64,000 nt of DNA from contig OZ234503.1 of the NCBI GenBank assembly GCA_965153455.1, positions 14,265,118 through 14,329,117 of the forward strand, read 5' to 3'. The stretch's first letter is position 1; every line of letters starts with the position of its first letter. The notes below the pieces were generated by a model. The model was given only the letters and a program-made list of their open reading frames with translations, had not been told where the DNA came from and ran no database searches. Shown here piece by piece: positions 24,241 to 37,145 of the stretch. This DNA comes from Sphagnum compactum (lineage: Eukaryota; Bryophyta; Sphagnopsida; Sphagnales). The translations under genes and the position numbers were made by a program.

Positions 24241-25754
24241 ATTTCCTAACCTTAAGGACCGAAGACTTGGTGGTTTAACAAGGATCCCTTTTGAAACCTA
24301 TGTATTCCAACAAGTGTTTAACAATGACATTGTGTGCTAGCCACTATCTTACTTGGTACTAACAAATAGAGTTAGTTCACATTTTAGAAGCATAACATGG
24401 AGATGACAAATCAAGGGCAACAATTTAGTACATATAAACTGATAAACATGTAAGGTTATTATGAACATAATGAACTCACTTCTAGCAAGATTGTATGGTG
24501 AGCTTAAAAAACCTTACAGGGTCAAAACAAGATAAAACATACCAAAAAAGTAAATGTCTCCACTTTAACCTTGCACCTCTCACATAACTACCATAACGTA
24601 ACATCAAATTAGGTGAAAGTATGTGTCAAGTAGCATTAGTTGGCTCTATTAAGTTTATAAGATCTAATTTTAAGAAAATTAAAAGCAAATGAATTTAAAA
24701 AGTAGATAAAAAGTACATTTGAAATTGACTAAAAAATATTTGTTCAAACCTACTTTTCGGTTAGAAAAATTAATGAAATTGATATACAATAAGTTACGAA
24801 ATGAAGATCAACATATGTTTTAGCAAGTCATCCAAAAAAAAATCTATTTCCTTTTTGTAAGAACCTACTTTCAGACACCTATTTGAAACCAAAAGCCCAT
24901 AGTAAAAAATAAACGTCAAAAGTTACTTATATTTTGAAAAACCTACTTAAAATCTATTTTTACAGTGAAATATGAAAATCAATGCACATTAGGGTAAACA
25001 TATATCATATTTAATCATTGAAATGAAAACATTCAATGTTCCACAATTCTACAATGGGTTTTGTTGTTATTTAAAATCTACTTGTTCTAGTTTTGATAAG
25101 GTAATCAAATTGTTCAATTTATTTTGCTTACACCCTAAACCCTAATATTGCTTCCCAATGCCTTCTTAATATTTGTTCATGTGCTGTTGTGGCCTTATCA
25201 AAATCTATATCTAACAATGCATGTAATGGACCAATAGTTAATACAAGCAAATGAACAAAAGTTTATAAATATTAGGTAATAAGTTAAGAAAATTACAAAA
25301 TTTTCCTTTTGGTACATGGTGAAAAATGCAAATAGTTGCACAAAACTAAATCTAAAAACTAAGATTCTAATGTACATAATCCAAGGGAAACACTCACTAA
25401 TCAATTCGGCAATGGGTGACGTATTAGAATAATAATATGTGGGGCTAGATGCGGTCTAAAACTATTTTGTCAAGCAAAAATTCAAATTATGTATGCTCCA
25501 TTTGGACCCACAACCTTCATAAAACAAGGAGCTATACCTATCAACCCAACAAATTGGAGAGGTGCCTTTCCATAATACTGTCAAATATGTATAACTCCTT
25601 GTTGTCAAAGCTTTTCCAGAAAACAAAAGGAACTAACAAAACGTTCAATAAAAACCTATTATATTAACATGTAATAACTTCCATTTAACTTCAAAGCATA
25701 GATACATATTGTTTAGTTCTTCAAATTTCCCAAATTTAAGATCATGACCAAGAT
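24241..25754. other. AT-rich intergenic DNA
   Basis: No gene or complete element seen. A telo-box-like CCCTAAACCCTAA occurs at about 25133. The short open frames near 25.2-25.7 kb have no recognisable motif. Confidence 0.35.
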
Positions 25755-25758
25755 CCAT

Positions 25759-26400
25759 GGGTCCATTCATAGTAAAAGGAGCCAAATGACTTGTTGATTG
25801 CAATAAAAACTGCACCTTTACTATTTTGAAAAATCACCAATAATTACATATAATGAATTATTTGTTCATATTTGGAGTTTTTGTTGTTTGTTCATGAAGT
25901 TGATATCCTAAAACTTTGGAGTCATTTCATTATGTTATTAAAGTCTTTTGTCATACACAAAACACTTATTAACAAGGTTTTTTTAAGGACTATAAAAATT
26001 TAACATGTTTTTTGTTAGTCAAATGTTCACCAAATGTTCTCAATTTTATTATGGGCTCTAATATACTTCATAAGAAAGGCCATATGTGTTTATATTTTTA
26101 AATGCACATGTATTGAATCCTTTGAATGGATGTTGTTAATTTTGATTCTGAATGTCCTTAATAGTTAAAAAACAAAAGTTTACATTTGACTATAATCTAA
26201 GTCCTCATGCAAAAAATAATAATTTTTATTATAATATGGGTCATGTTTGGTCACAATATTGATATTTAGTCCCAAAGATTACATTTCAAAAACAATTTTG
26301 GTATTTAATAAACTAATCCATGTAAGACATGTGTAAAATGTAATCCTTGGTAAGGACTCTGACCTTGGCACCCATGGCTCCTTTTATTGTGAATGGACCC
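25759..26400. mobile_element. MITE E4 (GGGTCCATTCA terminal repeat, 4-bp CCAT duplication)
   Basis: Left end GGGTCCATTCATAGTAAAAG and right end, reverse-complemented, GGGTCCATTCACAATAAAAG, both continuing GAGCC. The flanks are CCAT on both sides (25755-25758 and 26401-26404), a perfect 4-bp duplication. Length 642 bp, AT-rich interior, no coding capacity. Confidence 0.85.
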
Positions 26401-26404
26401 CCAT

Positions 26405-29400
26405 CTTGTTTGATATACTTATTATTTTTTCAAGCTTACATAACATAAATAATGGAAGATAAAGAATAGAAGAAAATATACCTCAAACTCAATCCACTGA
26501 TCAAGATTGAATTTTTTATGTATCCATTTGTTGGCCTCCAAGAAAAAATACCTATGAAATGCAAATCACATTATCAAATTGTTGCAATAAACTATAAATA
26601 AGTAGTTGGGTAATCTACATTGGCAAACACAATCTACAGCCATACCACAGATGCTACATTCAACACAAAGGTATCCATCCTCATTGCTACATTTTAAACA
26701 ATATTCTACAAAAAGACAAATCAACTTGATGATAATGTAACCAATTGGAGTATAAAAGACTGCTCACGGAGAAACATAAAAGGATGCACACCCATGATGG
26801 TTTGAGTTCGCTTTGAGGTTTATTTCATGAAAGATCAATTCCTTGCTACAAAAGATATCTTGCTACGATTTCTTTGATTCAATTGCACAAGGATTGTTGG
26901 CACCTTCCTTTCTACCCAAGCAAGGGCAATATAAAGGTAGTGGCAAATTTGCACAAAATTGGAAGTCCCATCATTACAAGGAATTAAAAAGAGGTTCCTA
27001 CTAGATATTTATTATCCAATCTTGAAAGAGCTAAAACTTGGTTCACTGATTTGATGCACCAAAGAAATTCCCATCAATCCTCATTCTCATTTGAATATGT
27101 AAACAACAAGAATTCGAAGTGAGCTAATTAAAAAAAAGGTACCTTAAACAAGAAATCAAACATCTAGTCTTTACAAACACAATGTTAAGTTTTCTTCAGC
27201 CAATGTGCTACAAACTTACAAGGCATTACAAATATATGAACTTGTAGTTACCAAGTTTAACAAAAGCATGTGCAACCTATACCTTAAATCCCAAACTTGT
27301 TGAACACCAAAAAGAACAAAAGTTAAACATGCTTGGGGTTTGTGTGTAACTGACATCTTGAAAGACTATCAACTTCCTTTTATACACAACTCATTGAAAA
27401 CCTTCCAATTTATATGGGCAAGGGTCTCCTATAGAAAAAACAAACAACGCATGAACACTTCATGTACTAATCTAAGATGCAACATACTAAAGAAGATGTT
27501 AATGCTTGAGAAATCTATTACTACAAAAGGAGATCTACAACTTGAAATTCATGACATGTATGAGAAGGTTGAAAATGGGTGGGATTCAAAACAATTGGCC
27601 GAGTAAGAAAAGAGGAAAGAAGGGGAGAAGAACCACCTATTGTGGGTGGTGGTGCAACAATAACAACAAAGGTTTTGCAAGAGCTTGAGCTAAAGAAAAA
27701 GGAGGTTCTTCGATGAGGAGAAGTGCATTTTCGGATTATGTAAACACTGTTGTAGCAGGGAAGATAGGCAAAACACTTGAGGTTTTGTTATCGTTCACGT
27801 CCAACGTCTTAAGCACTTACAAGCTCACCAAAGATTCTAGCATAGGGCTTGTGATGTTGTTCCCTTTCAAGATGTTGGTACCCAACGATGTCACATTCTT
27901 CAACGTGGGAAAGATGGTACCGAGCAAGTTAAACTTTCCTTGAACATAATTGCAAATCAAGCTTTAGAAGTTGAATGTGCACCTAGTAACATAAGCGCCT
28001 AGTTGAGCAACAACAAACAATGCACAAAATGGACCTCATCCATACAATCCCCAACCAAGAAGAATAAAAGTGAGAGTAAAGAAAGGAGAAACACATAGTG
28101 AATGGGCTGCGCGTGCATAGATTAGGGCATCAAGATAGAAACATGCATTGAGAGGGGAGACGTCGATGGGCATGTGCATAAATTAGGGCATTGAGAATCG
28201 GACATGAAGAAAGATGTGATGAAAATGTTCATCCTGCGTGTGTTTGAAATTAACCAACAAGAATGCGCCATGCAGCCAAAAAAGAAATCCACCATTGGGC
28301 AAAATGACCCCCTTCATTTTTACAAAGTAAACAGATTGGTTCATTATAAGTCTTTTGCACCCATTTGTAGTTGATTCGAACCCATTATTTATGCCCATTA
28401 TTTATGCCCATTTTAGTTGCTTACCCATTTGTAATCATATAGGACTAGACATAAAATGACATTTTTGGCATAGTGTTTCAGCTTCATAACATCTTTTTGA
28501 TATGAAAATGAAGTGCATTTCATGTGTTTAACTGGCTAAATTATGCTTCAAACCCTTTCATGATGCAATGTGTATGATTAAAATTCTGAACTTATCTATG
28601 AACTCACTTTCAATTTATTATACCACAATATGGACAACATGCAATGTTTGGAAAGTAAATTAAAAATAACTTAAATATCAAGTTGATACAAATTTTGAAG
28701 CCTTCAAAAACATCTACATATCACACTTGTTACATCCATGTATTTAAAAATATCAATCCAAAAAAAATTAATCTACTTATTGACTTTTTTTTTCACACAA
28801 TTAAAAAATTGTAGATTTGAAGACTATTTTTTTGGGTATACTTTTGCATATTTACACCCATTTCATTGCATTTTCATGATGTCTATCAATGTCGACAACC
28901 AATTAGGGTGGTCATAAATTACAATTCATTTGTTGATAATTGTTAATAGTAATTAATATGCATCATCCCCTTCCCACATCTATTAATTGAAATCCTAAAG
29001 GAGACAACAACATAGTTTGTACCTTAATTTTCAGAAAGTTGATGGAGTTTAAAACCCTATTTTAACTTTACATTGGTGGCAAAAGTAGGTGAGTAACTTG
29101 AGCTTGTGAAAATTCTTTAGTGTGTATTTCAATAAACATTATATTTTTTCTGCCTCATATATACCATCACAATGTGCTTTCACCCGAGGACCCAAAAAAA
29201 ACATGAAAATGTTTGCAATGTCAAATGTATTTTGACATACAAAATAAAGAAATCTGACAACATTCACACATAAAAAGGTTGGAATGTCACATGCATTTTG
29301 ATACAAAACTACAAGGATGACCTAACAAAAGCATGCACAAAAATGTTGGGATGTCTAGTGTATTCTATTTTGGGAAAGACTTGACAAAAAAAAACAGATG

Positions 29401-29699
29401 TAAAAATATTGGAATGTCAGCTGCATTTTATTACACAATAAATGGAAACATCTCACAAAAGTCAATTATAAGGATATTGGAATGTAAAGTGTCTTTTAAT
29501 ACAAAATTTGAGGAACAAAATTATGGAAAACTGTGTGACAAGAAACAGGTGTAAAAATGAGTGTGCAATGCCACACAAAATTGAAGATACCTGCCTGCCA
29601 CAAACTTGTTGAAAATGCGACAAAGTTTTGAAATAAAAAATGTGTTGAAAAATCAGCCGTCACAAACTTGTTGGAACATTTCCAAAATGGTGTAGCTCG
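26405..29699. other. AT-rich DNA with scattered coding-like scraps
   Basis: Mostly unrecognised. A GC-richer island at about 27.6-27.95 kb holds coding-like text (next entry). A MITE-like terminus CTTTCACCC ends at 29185, with no certain partner. Just before copy B, short direct repeats carrying GGAATGT recur at 29280-29480. Confidence 0.35.
27713..27943 (+). pseudogene. Possible fasciclin-like (FAS1) domain fragment
   Basis: The 76-codon frame reads KIGKTLEVLLSFTSNVLSTY, then KLTKDSSIGL, FPFKMLVPNDVTFF and NVGKMVPSKL. The order (helix, GLxxxxP, then F-K-x-L) resembles the first half of a FAS1 domain, with a short deletion where the TDxAF motif should be. It is GC-richer than its neighbours. 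An adjacent frame (27600-27715) gives EEPPIVGGGATITTKVLQ, which may be part of the same relic. I hold this weakly; it could be a fragment of another gene. Confidence 0.3.
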
Positions 29700-30294
29700 A
29701 TGCATGTCCTCGAGGTAGAATTCGGGCAGCACGGCTCTGGCCACGGACTCGATGGCGGAGACTTTGAGTCCAGCGCAGGAGACAAAGATGCGCAAGCTAA
29801 TCCCGGCAGTTTCGGAGATGAAATGGTAAACAATGTAAACCAGTGGGGAGATTAGCAGGAGAAGGAGGGCACGGAGAGGACTGCCGGCCTCGAAAGCGAT
29901 GAGCATGAAGTAAGGGAATGAGCTGCTGGATCGTAGCAGTGTGCCATCCAAATCCGCCACTACTGTCTGCATTTCACGGTTGTTTAAACTGCAACTGTCG
30001 ATTTGTAGGAAAGGGAAGTGTAGACGCAGTTGCAGCACAAGACTGATCATGTCGATGATGCGCCAGCAGATGACTGCTGCATGAGTCGTAGTTGAGGAGC
30101 TGGAGCGGTGCAGGCTGCGACTCTTGCGGGGCAGGTAGTACAGTAATTGTTGCTGCAGTTTCGGAAGCTGCCATGATAATTGGGCTTTTGGGCTGCTTGA
30201 TCCGAGGCCGCCGTGATGCCCAGGCTTGTTGAAAATGCCACAACATGGACTGGATCAAAGCCGGTAAGCTGTGCTCCAGCTGCTGCTTACCCAT
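29700..30294 (-). pseudogene. Truncated GPAT exon 1 with a frameshift (copy B)
   Basis: From the ATG at 30294-30292 the frame follows intact GPAT ([18 protein letters not shown]) for about 96 codons. One extra base in the stretch TACAAATCGAC (TACAATCGAC in copy C) then shifts it. The downstream frame resumes at [16 protein letters not shown] and follows GPAT through the HAD nucleophile motif to FYLEDMH. Homology ends at about 29700; the open frame runs on in unrelated sequence to 29496. The HAD late motif and the whole acyltransferase domain are absent. The frame downstream of the shift contains the Met equivalent to residue 108 of the intact protein, so translation from that Met would not see the frameshift. 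Confidence 0.88.
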
Positions 30295-31284
30295 GATGCA
30301 GATCCGTTCTAATTATAAGGCCCAGCAGGCAAGCTAGCTAGCTTGGAAGACGGACAACAGCCAGCAGCAGCAGCAGCATCACCACCACCACAAGACGTAC
30401 TCGTGAATAGTGTACAACACAAGAAACTGCGAAAACAAATGGAAAACGGAATCGGAGACTTACTGTGGACTGAATCTAAAGAAGAACAAACAAAAGCTAT
30501 GAATCAATTGTATTAAGTTACATCTCTAATTAGAAATTCTTAAGCTTGCTGCAATCTTTTGTGATGGGTGGAAATGAACGGACTAGTTGGATCGGGCACC
30601 ACAGTAGCTTGAATATATATACACATACACATTAGGACTGTTGAATTGATCTTGTGTTCTGTGATGTGATTGTTTGTTTGTGTTGTCGAGCGTTGACGCT
30701 TGATGTTACTTGCGGATTGGATTTCCAAATCACAACGCCCACAACATACGATTGCCAAGACAAAGACAAGCGAGACGGACGCGAGAGAGACAGATACACA
30801 CGCGAGGGAGAGAGAGAGAGACACTCGCCGAGCGAGGTGGCGACTCAAACGTGAAAACAAACAGCAGCGGCTAGGCAGAAATAGCTACACATTCTACGCT
30901 GGAATGGGCGCAGATTTTCCGACCCTGCTGCATAAACAACAACACTCGTGAAATTTTTGTCCGATTCCATTGCGTGTGGTGCAGCAGATCTGAGATTTTA
31001 CTACCGTCCAAATTCCACACCCCCTTCCGCCTTCCCCCCCTGCTTTTTTCTTTTTTCTTTTTTTCTTCATTTCTGGCTTTTCTTTTCTCTTTCTTTTTTA
31101 CCTTTCCACATCATTAGCCCCCTTAAATTGTCCAGAAACAATCTGACTAAATCCAAATCCAATTTCTGAGATATGTCCATCCACTACATGCCATGCACTT
31201 GCTACTCACACTCCTCCAAATTCATCCCCGCACTCACCCATCCGCCCACACCCCTCTTCCCCCTTCTCCTTTCTTGACCCTTGA

Positions 31285-31498
31285 ATTTATCATCAGGTTT
31301 ACCTCCCCTTTCTTTAGTTGATATGCTTCATGCAACTAGCGCAGGGCTAGGTTCTTAGTGGTTCCCTTTCCTCTGGGTGACCTGCCTCTTGGGGCTGTTT
31401 GCTTGCCTGGACTTTGGTCCTTGCCCCATGTTTATTTGTCTCTCCCTTCCTTGGGTGCTTTCTTTTTTTTAAACTTTGGGAAGGTTTCATCATCTTGA
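31285..31498. mobile_element. Copy-specific insertion of about 210 bp with CTTGA duplication
   Basis: Copies A and C read straight through CTTGACCCTTGAGTTGGG (in this orientation). Copy B has 214 bp inserted after the second TTGA, ending again in CTTGA, so a CTTGA target duplication is likely. The insert is GC-richer than average and contains a pyrimidine-rich stretch with T8 near one end. There are no clear inverted termini. It may be a SINE-like or processed sequence; the class is unknown. Confidence 0.6.
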
Positions 31499-32794
31499 GT
31501 TGGGTTACATATATTCATATTAGTGTAAGGTAAAGCACAAGAGTGAGGGAATTACCAAAATACGCGCCTGCATGGGGTGCCAGTCAGGTGCTGCCTAGTT
31601 TCAGTAATGCCCTTGCTTGCATGCTTTATTCAGTGACCTCATACTTTTTTCCCCCTTGATACCCGTTGTGTATCACAAGAGGAAAAAAAGAATGCCAGGC
31701 ATTAGGAAAACAAAATGCCCACAGAAGCAAAACCTTTCGAGTTTTGAAAAGCCTAGTGGGATTTTATGCTTTGCAAGGTGCTCCCTAGATGCACTAGAGA
31801 AGTCATATGATACAGAAAATACTAGTTGTGGGTTAGGTATTTCATATTTGGATACACAAAATTTACTTGTTTTATGCTCTTTGAACCTTTACACGCTTTT
31901 AGTAAAATGGAATCAACATTTTTTACTATAAAAAGCATTGGGTTGTTTTTTGTATCGGGGTTGGGCATATATAGTTGCAGGTTACGTATTTAATGTTTAT
32001 CAAATATGCAAAATATAGCTTTTTTATGCTCTTGAAACTTTACACCTTTTAGGTGAAATGGAATCAACATTTGACATTATAAGGAAAATTGGGTCTTTTT
32101 TGTATTGTGATTGGGCATATAGGTGCAGGTTACTATTTTATATTTTCCAGATGTGCAAATTTTAGTTTTTTTATGCTCTTGAAACCTTAACACCCTTTTC
32201 ATGAAATGGAACTAACATTTGGTATTATAAAAAAAATAGGGTTATTTTTTTGTATGGTTGCTGGGCATATGGAGTTGCACCTTATGTATTTAAAATTTGC
32301 TAGATATGAAAAATTTAGTTGTTTTATGGTTTTGAAACCTTTACACTCTTTTACTGAAATGGAATCAAAGTGTGATCACAGTAAAAATCCATATTGAAAT
32401 CTGGCCATTTCTACTAATTGTTTTTCTCACTTTTGGCAATCGGAAAACTCCAAAATCACTTGATTTTGTAACTTTGAAATTTGAATTTCACTTTTTGACA
32501 AAATTTCTCCAATTTTAAAAATAAACCTACTCAGCATATACAAGTTCACATTTTCACAAATTACGGACTCCAGAGGAGAGACCCTTGACTTTAAATTGTA
32601 CTAGGCCCCTTATGCTCAGGGTTTGAAGCCAGATTTTGGCTACATGCTAGATATGAAAGTAGGAAAAAAACAGAATGCTTTTATATTTTTTGCTACCTAT
32701 TGGAACTTATCATAAAAATATGGTAATATCAAATTGTTTTCTTCAACATCTGGCAAATTTGAGCCGTTTTTTCATGGAAAATCCTTTGTATAGG

Positions 32795-35031
32795 TTACAC
32801 ATTACAATGGTGAAACCCAACCCAAATTCAGCTCACTTGGGGTTCATCCACGATGGAGTCATAACAAGCTTCCAATGGATGGTAAGTGGTGGTTGTTGGT
32901 TTACTCTGGGCTGGGCATAACCGGGTTGATGAAAATCAGAATCCAACAAATGTGACTTTTTTTATGCACCTGTTATATTGGTTCAACTTGATTGTGCATT
33001 TTGTTGCTTGATCTAGTGGTAAAGGTGATATGAGTATCTGCAAAGGCCCACATTTGGACAAAAAAAACACACCAAATTACTTTGTTAAAGTTTTTTACAA
33101 GTTCAAGTAGGTCTGGTCCAGTCACTTTAGGCTCCACTTATGTGGCACCTATTTAGATTCCAAGATGAGAAAACATCTTTTTCTATGAGCAAGGAGAAAA
33201 TTGTTGTCAGACTGTATAAAAAGTCATGCGTCAATTAATTTCTTTCACTTTTGACATAGCTCCACTCACTTTAGGCACAACTTATGTGGTACCTATTTTG
33301 ATTCAAAGATAACAATTCTTTTGTCCAGCAAGTAGAAAGCAGATGTCAGATTACTAAAAAGTCATGTAAATAGTCTACACATCCTTTTGTTTTTTCAGCT
33401 CCACCCATAGCCATAGTTGTTTGTGATTAAGGAAAAGTCCGGGAAGCAAGCTGCTTGAAGACTAACCAATATTCTTTGCAAGAGCTCCATGTGCAGGTTC
33501 TCTCAAACTATCAAGTACACACAATGGCATAAAGAGTTTGATGCTGTCTCACTTTGGAGGAATGTGAGTACTGTACATGGTTGAAGCTTCAGACTGGACA
33601 GCACGTGCCTGGTCCTGTATGAGCTCAATCTGGCTTTTCCTCTCAGCATGAGATCCCCTTTTTGACTTTGGAAGAATTCTGGTTTTGTAAACTTTGAATT
33701 GAACAGTTAGATTTGTAATCTCATTCATAGACGAATAAATTGGACCATACATCTACCTAAGGTTTTGAATAAAGGTAAAATGATTATAGTAATGGTTTAG
33801 GCTCTTAACCCCTAAACATCAAGTTGCACCAGTTTGGTCTGCTTTCCAGTGTATTTTGTTTTTCCCTGATGTTTATGCATTAAACGTTGATAAAGGTAAA
33901 AAAATAAACTGAAAAGAGGTCCGCACTAATGTCTAGGTGTTGAGGGTTGAGATTGGCCAAATTACAACTACCAGTGCCACTTTGTTTAGTCTGAACATCA
34001 CTTTGCAACAACATATTGCTGTCTCAGATGTGCAAAAACATGTCAAAGCCAGTGTATAATGGGTGTCAAGTCTCAGAACAAAATCCCTACCCCACAAATT
34101 GAGCTCAATACAGGCTAGAAATTTGTCCTTGAATGTGTCAAGATTTTTGTCCTGGGACTAGACAGATCTTCACTGGAACCACTGTTGTACACATACAAAA
34201 TTTGTGAAAACTACTAAGAACATTATATTGTAATTTGTACCATGTACACAACTAGATGTGTCGCCGGCAGAGAAATGCAAAAATCAATCTAGAAGTACCA
34301 CACCTGTGCCTACTTGTAAAGCCCTTGGTCTCCCCCAAGCCTACACTAATATGATCGACTGGTGAATACATGTTTATAAATTCTCCTGGAAGTGCTGGTT
34401 GGCATCATCAAACCTTGGAGCTGGGCCTGGATTAGTCATGATCTCTGGCCCAGACTCATACATGCAGTATGATCAGTGATTGATTCTCCAAATTGAGAAT
34501 CATCAACAGTATGATTAATAACCTCCAAAATTGACAAATTAAATCCATCTGAAAAGAGAAAGTCTTAGGAGAATATTTACATCAAAACAGAGATTTGCAG
34601 ATCAATTGAACTTCACTAATTGATGCATGCACTGATCTTGCATGTGTAATCAGCCAGCTATACATATCACCGAGCTTCGTCTATGTGTGAAATGATGAGC
34701 AGGCCCAGCAACTTCATTTTGTAAGTATATTAAGTTTACTATTATTAAATAATTTCCTTAATCCTGCACAAACTAGCTAAGCTATATAATTAATATATAT
34801 GATCTGTTGCAGCTGGTGATCCTGGAATTAATTCTAGTAATATATAATATTCTATACTTGCAGGCCTCATCTTATTGATTAGTAATTCATGAGCGGCCTG
34901 GCACTGTAATTTATATTGAGGTCTCTAATCCAGATTAAGATCTGAGTCTTTAATTATTAATCCTGAGTTTGATTAATTTAGCAGCGCCCAGCTAAGCTAG
35001 CTGCAGCCAGAGCTGCAGTTGTGGTAATTAG
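32795..35031 (-). repeat. Inverted copy of the GPAT 3' flank
   Basis: Reverse complement of 47296-49392, the region downstream of the intact GPAT stop codon. Homology begins just past the position of the stop codon (TTACCACAACTGCAGCTC end at 35031) and includes the CTGCAGCTAGCTTAGCTGG stretch. In minus-strand order this 3' flank is followed, after about 420 bp, by the promoter of copy B. That is the arrangement expected between two head-to-tail GPAT genes. Confidence 0.9.
33549..33752 (-). other. Intact 67-codon frame within the duplicated 3' flank
   Basis: The frame begins MYGPIYSSMNEITNLTVQ and contains SQIELIQDQARAVQSEA before its stop. The equivalent region of copy C (about 48430-48640) is broken by stops and indels. 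This could mean that copy B keeps an older coding exon, or that the frame is open by chance. I recognise no family. Confidence 0.3.
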
Positions 35032-36350
35032 TAGACTCACTACCAAAAAAAAAATGGCATTTATCTTTAGAGGATGTAGAATCCCTCTCAAGTCTTGTGT
35101 GGCTTTGTATCAATTTTCTTATGCCTTGATGCATCCATCCCCTTGTTCATTAGGTCATGATTGACATAGAGAGAGCCTACTTGTCATTCTTCTCACATCT
35201 TGATGCAACCCTACCTAACTCTTGGTCAGTTACCAATGATTGGTAGCCGCAATCAGACCAACTTTGAACCCATCATGAGGTATCAAATTTTGTATGTTGG
35301 AATGTTCTTCAAACTCACATGCACATTGGCTGTTCATGATACCTATGGCTTTTGCTAGTTGTGAACTACCTAGTAAATTGTCTTTTATATCAAATTTATT
35401 GATTCGTCCAATTGGTTAAAACCTTGACTCTTAGGGTTATTTGTTCTGGTAGTGGTAGGTAGATTGTGACTAGTGTTGGTGACTTGTGACTTGTATTTGA
35501 GTGGGATGACAAATATCCTCCAAATCTAGCTAGGTTGTTGAAAGGGTCCATCTTCCTTAAATACTAGGTAGTTCAACTTTTGCATACCCAAGTTGTTTTG
35601 TGGTTATCATTTGTGAGGTTTTTTATCAAAATTTTGAGTTTTTTAAAGTTTTAAATTTTTTGAATTGATGTTGTTTAGCCTAGGATATTCTTGGTTATAT
35701 ATCACATTATGACCAAGAAAATATATTGTCAACTTGATAACAACAGAGCTTCAATTTGAGAGGATAGTATCTTGATAATTCAAATTATAGGCAGCCCAAA
35801 ACTTATGGGATTTTATTTTTCTGGGGAACCTTCATGTTCCAGGGGTTAACTTCCTGAGAAACAAGTTGTGCAAAACTTTCTTTTTAAGATTTTAAAGTCT
35901 TGCTTCATGACATTCAAACCACCCAACTCCAAAGATGTGCAAGGAATTACAGAACACTTTAATTTGTGAATTTTTTAATAAATTTTTTAAATTAATTTCT
36001 ATTGACAAAAATTACTCAAAACCCAATACCTCTGCTACCTTAGATCTAAAATTTATGAAATCACCTCTAAGAAATCCTCTCATCTTCAACAGTACCAAAA
36101 GTGCATTGCTATTCTCTTAAATTTTTGAGGTTTGAATTTTTGAATTTTCAATCACAAAACTATTTATTATTCAATAACTCTTGCACAATAGTAGTAGGTC
36201 TAAACATGATGAAACAACCTTGGTGGCACGTGTACTCATAACAGCTTTCAACCCATACCAAGAGTGAACTGCCCAAGTGCTGTGTGGTTTGGGAAATCTC
36301 AACATAACAAACAAAACAAAATAAACAAACTACCTTTTTTAATAGATAAA
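35032..36350. other. Intergenic DNA, no gene seen
   Basis: Begins exactly at the breakpoint of the duplicated 3' flank. CACTACCA at about 35038 and TGGTAGTG at about 35450 form a weak inverted pair, but without matching flanks I do not call an element. Confidence 0.35.
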
Positions 36351-36356
36351 TAGATG

Positions 36357-36590
36357 TGGGTTTGGAGGCTTCAATTCAAACAAAGGAAAAGGAAACCTTC
36401 TTTTTGCTTGTTGGTTTTTGTCCCTGACATTATGTGAGATTTAGTTTTCAATTTCAATTTGTTCACAAGGAAATGGGAACTTCTTTGCTTGCGGGTGTTG
36501 GTCTCTTACAATTGGTGAAATTTAGGCTTCAAATTCCAACAAGGAAGTGCAATTGCTTTGCTTCATGTTTCATTTTTCCTAGGTGTGGAT
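36357..36590. repeat. Degenerate tandem repeat, about 80 bp, three units
   Basis: A stretch like GGCTTCAAATTCCAACAAGG followed by TTGCTTGCTT-like text recurs near 36367, 36443 and 36525. Copies are diverged. The 63-codon frame spanning them has no recognisable motif. Confidence 0.5.
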
Positions 36591-36848
36591 TATGCAACAT
36601 ACCACTACGCTTTTTCGTAGCTTGAATTGCACTTTGATCTAGATGTGAATTCACCCAAAAATGGTGCATCCAAAACACTTCACTTTTATGGGGTTTGAAA
36701 ATGCAGGATTTAGTGCAGATTATGGTACACATGTTCAAGTATAAGTAATTTATTTATAACCAAAGCAAAGTTCAAATCTAATGCCTTTGCAGATAGTAAG
36801 CCATGTTTATTTTTTCCCCCCAATTTTTACTTGAAGTTGCCATGATCC

Positions 36849-37145
36849 ATGAGAAGATTTAGCCAAATTGGGTTATAAAGGAAAGAAAATAGATAGAAGG
36901 ATCCTTTTATATTGTTGGCTACCTAGTAAAACCTAACATAGAAATTTGTTGACTTACAAAAAAAACACTTCCCTAAAATTTGACATTTCAAAACCCTGAA
37001 AATACTGATTTTTTTCATTTAGGCCACAGTGGCAATCAACCACAAGAAGATTTAGCCAATGGCGGTAAAGAAGACATGGAAGTAAAGAAATAAAAAGATC
37101 CCAAGATTATCTACTAGAACCTAATATACAAATTTGTTGCTTAAG
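36849..37145. repeat. Direct repeat pair (about 190-bp spacing) of a dispersed family
   Basis: AGAAGATTTAGCCAA starts near 36855 and 37045; both are followed by AAAGA-rich text, GGATCC/GATCCC, an ACCTA block and AATTTGTTG. A related unit occurs near 49510-49620 and another, partial, near 32640-32790. Confidence 0.6.

Larger units (their letters stand above)
29700..32375 (-). repeat. GPAT-locus duplication, copy B (promoter and exon 1, inverted)
   Basis: Reverse complement of the 43560-45840 region: exon 1 part, CTAG-repeat leader, TATA stretch, CT-rich promoter block, the purine/pyrimidine tract, the CAAAACTCGAAAGTTTTG hairpin (near 31740) and the 150-bp repeats. It differs by many substitutions and by one private insertion (31285-31498). 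Confidence 0.9.

Noticed and set aside
35038-35457. Small CACTA-type element (CACTACCA ... TGGTAGTG)
   Set aside because: Inverted match of only eight bases and the 3-bp flanks (ACT, GTA) do not match.
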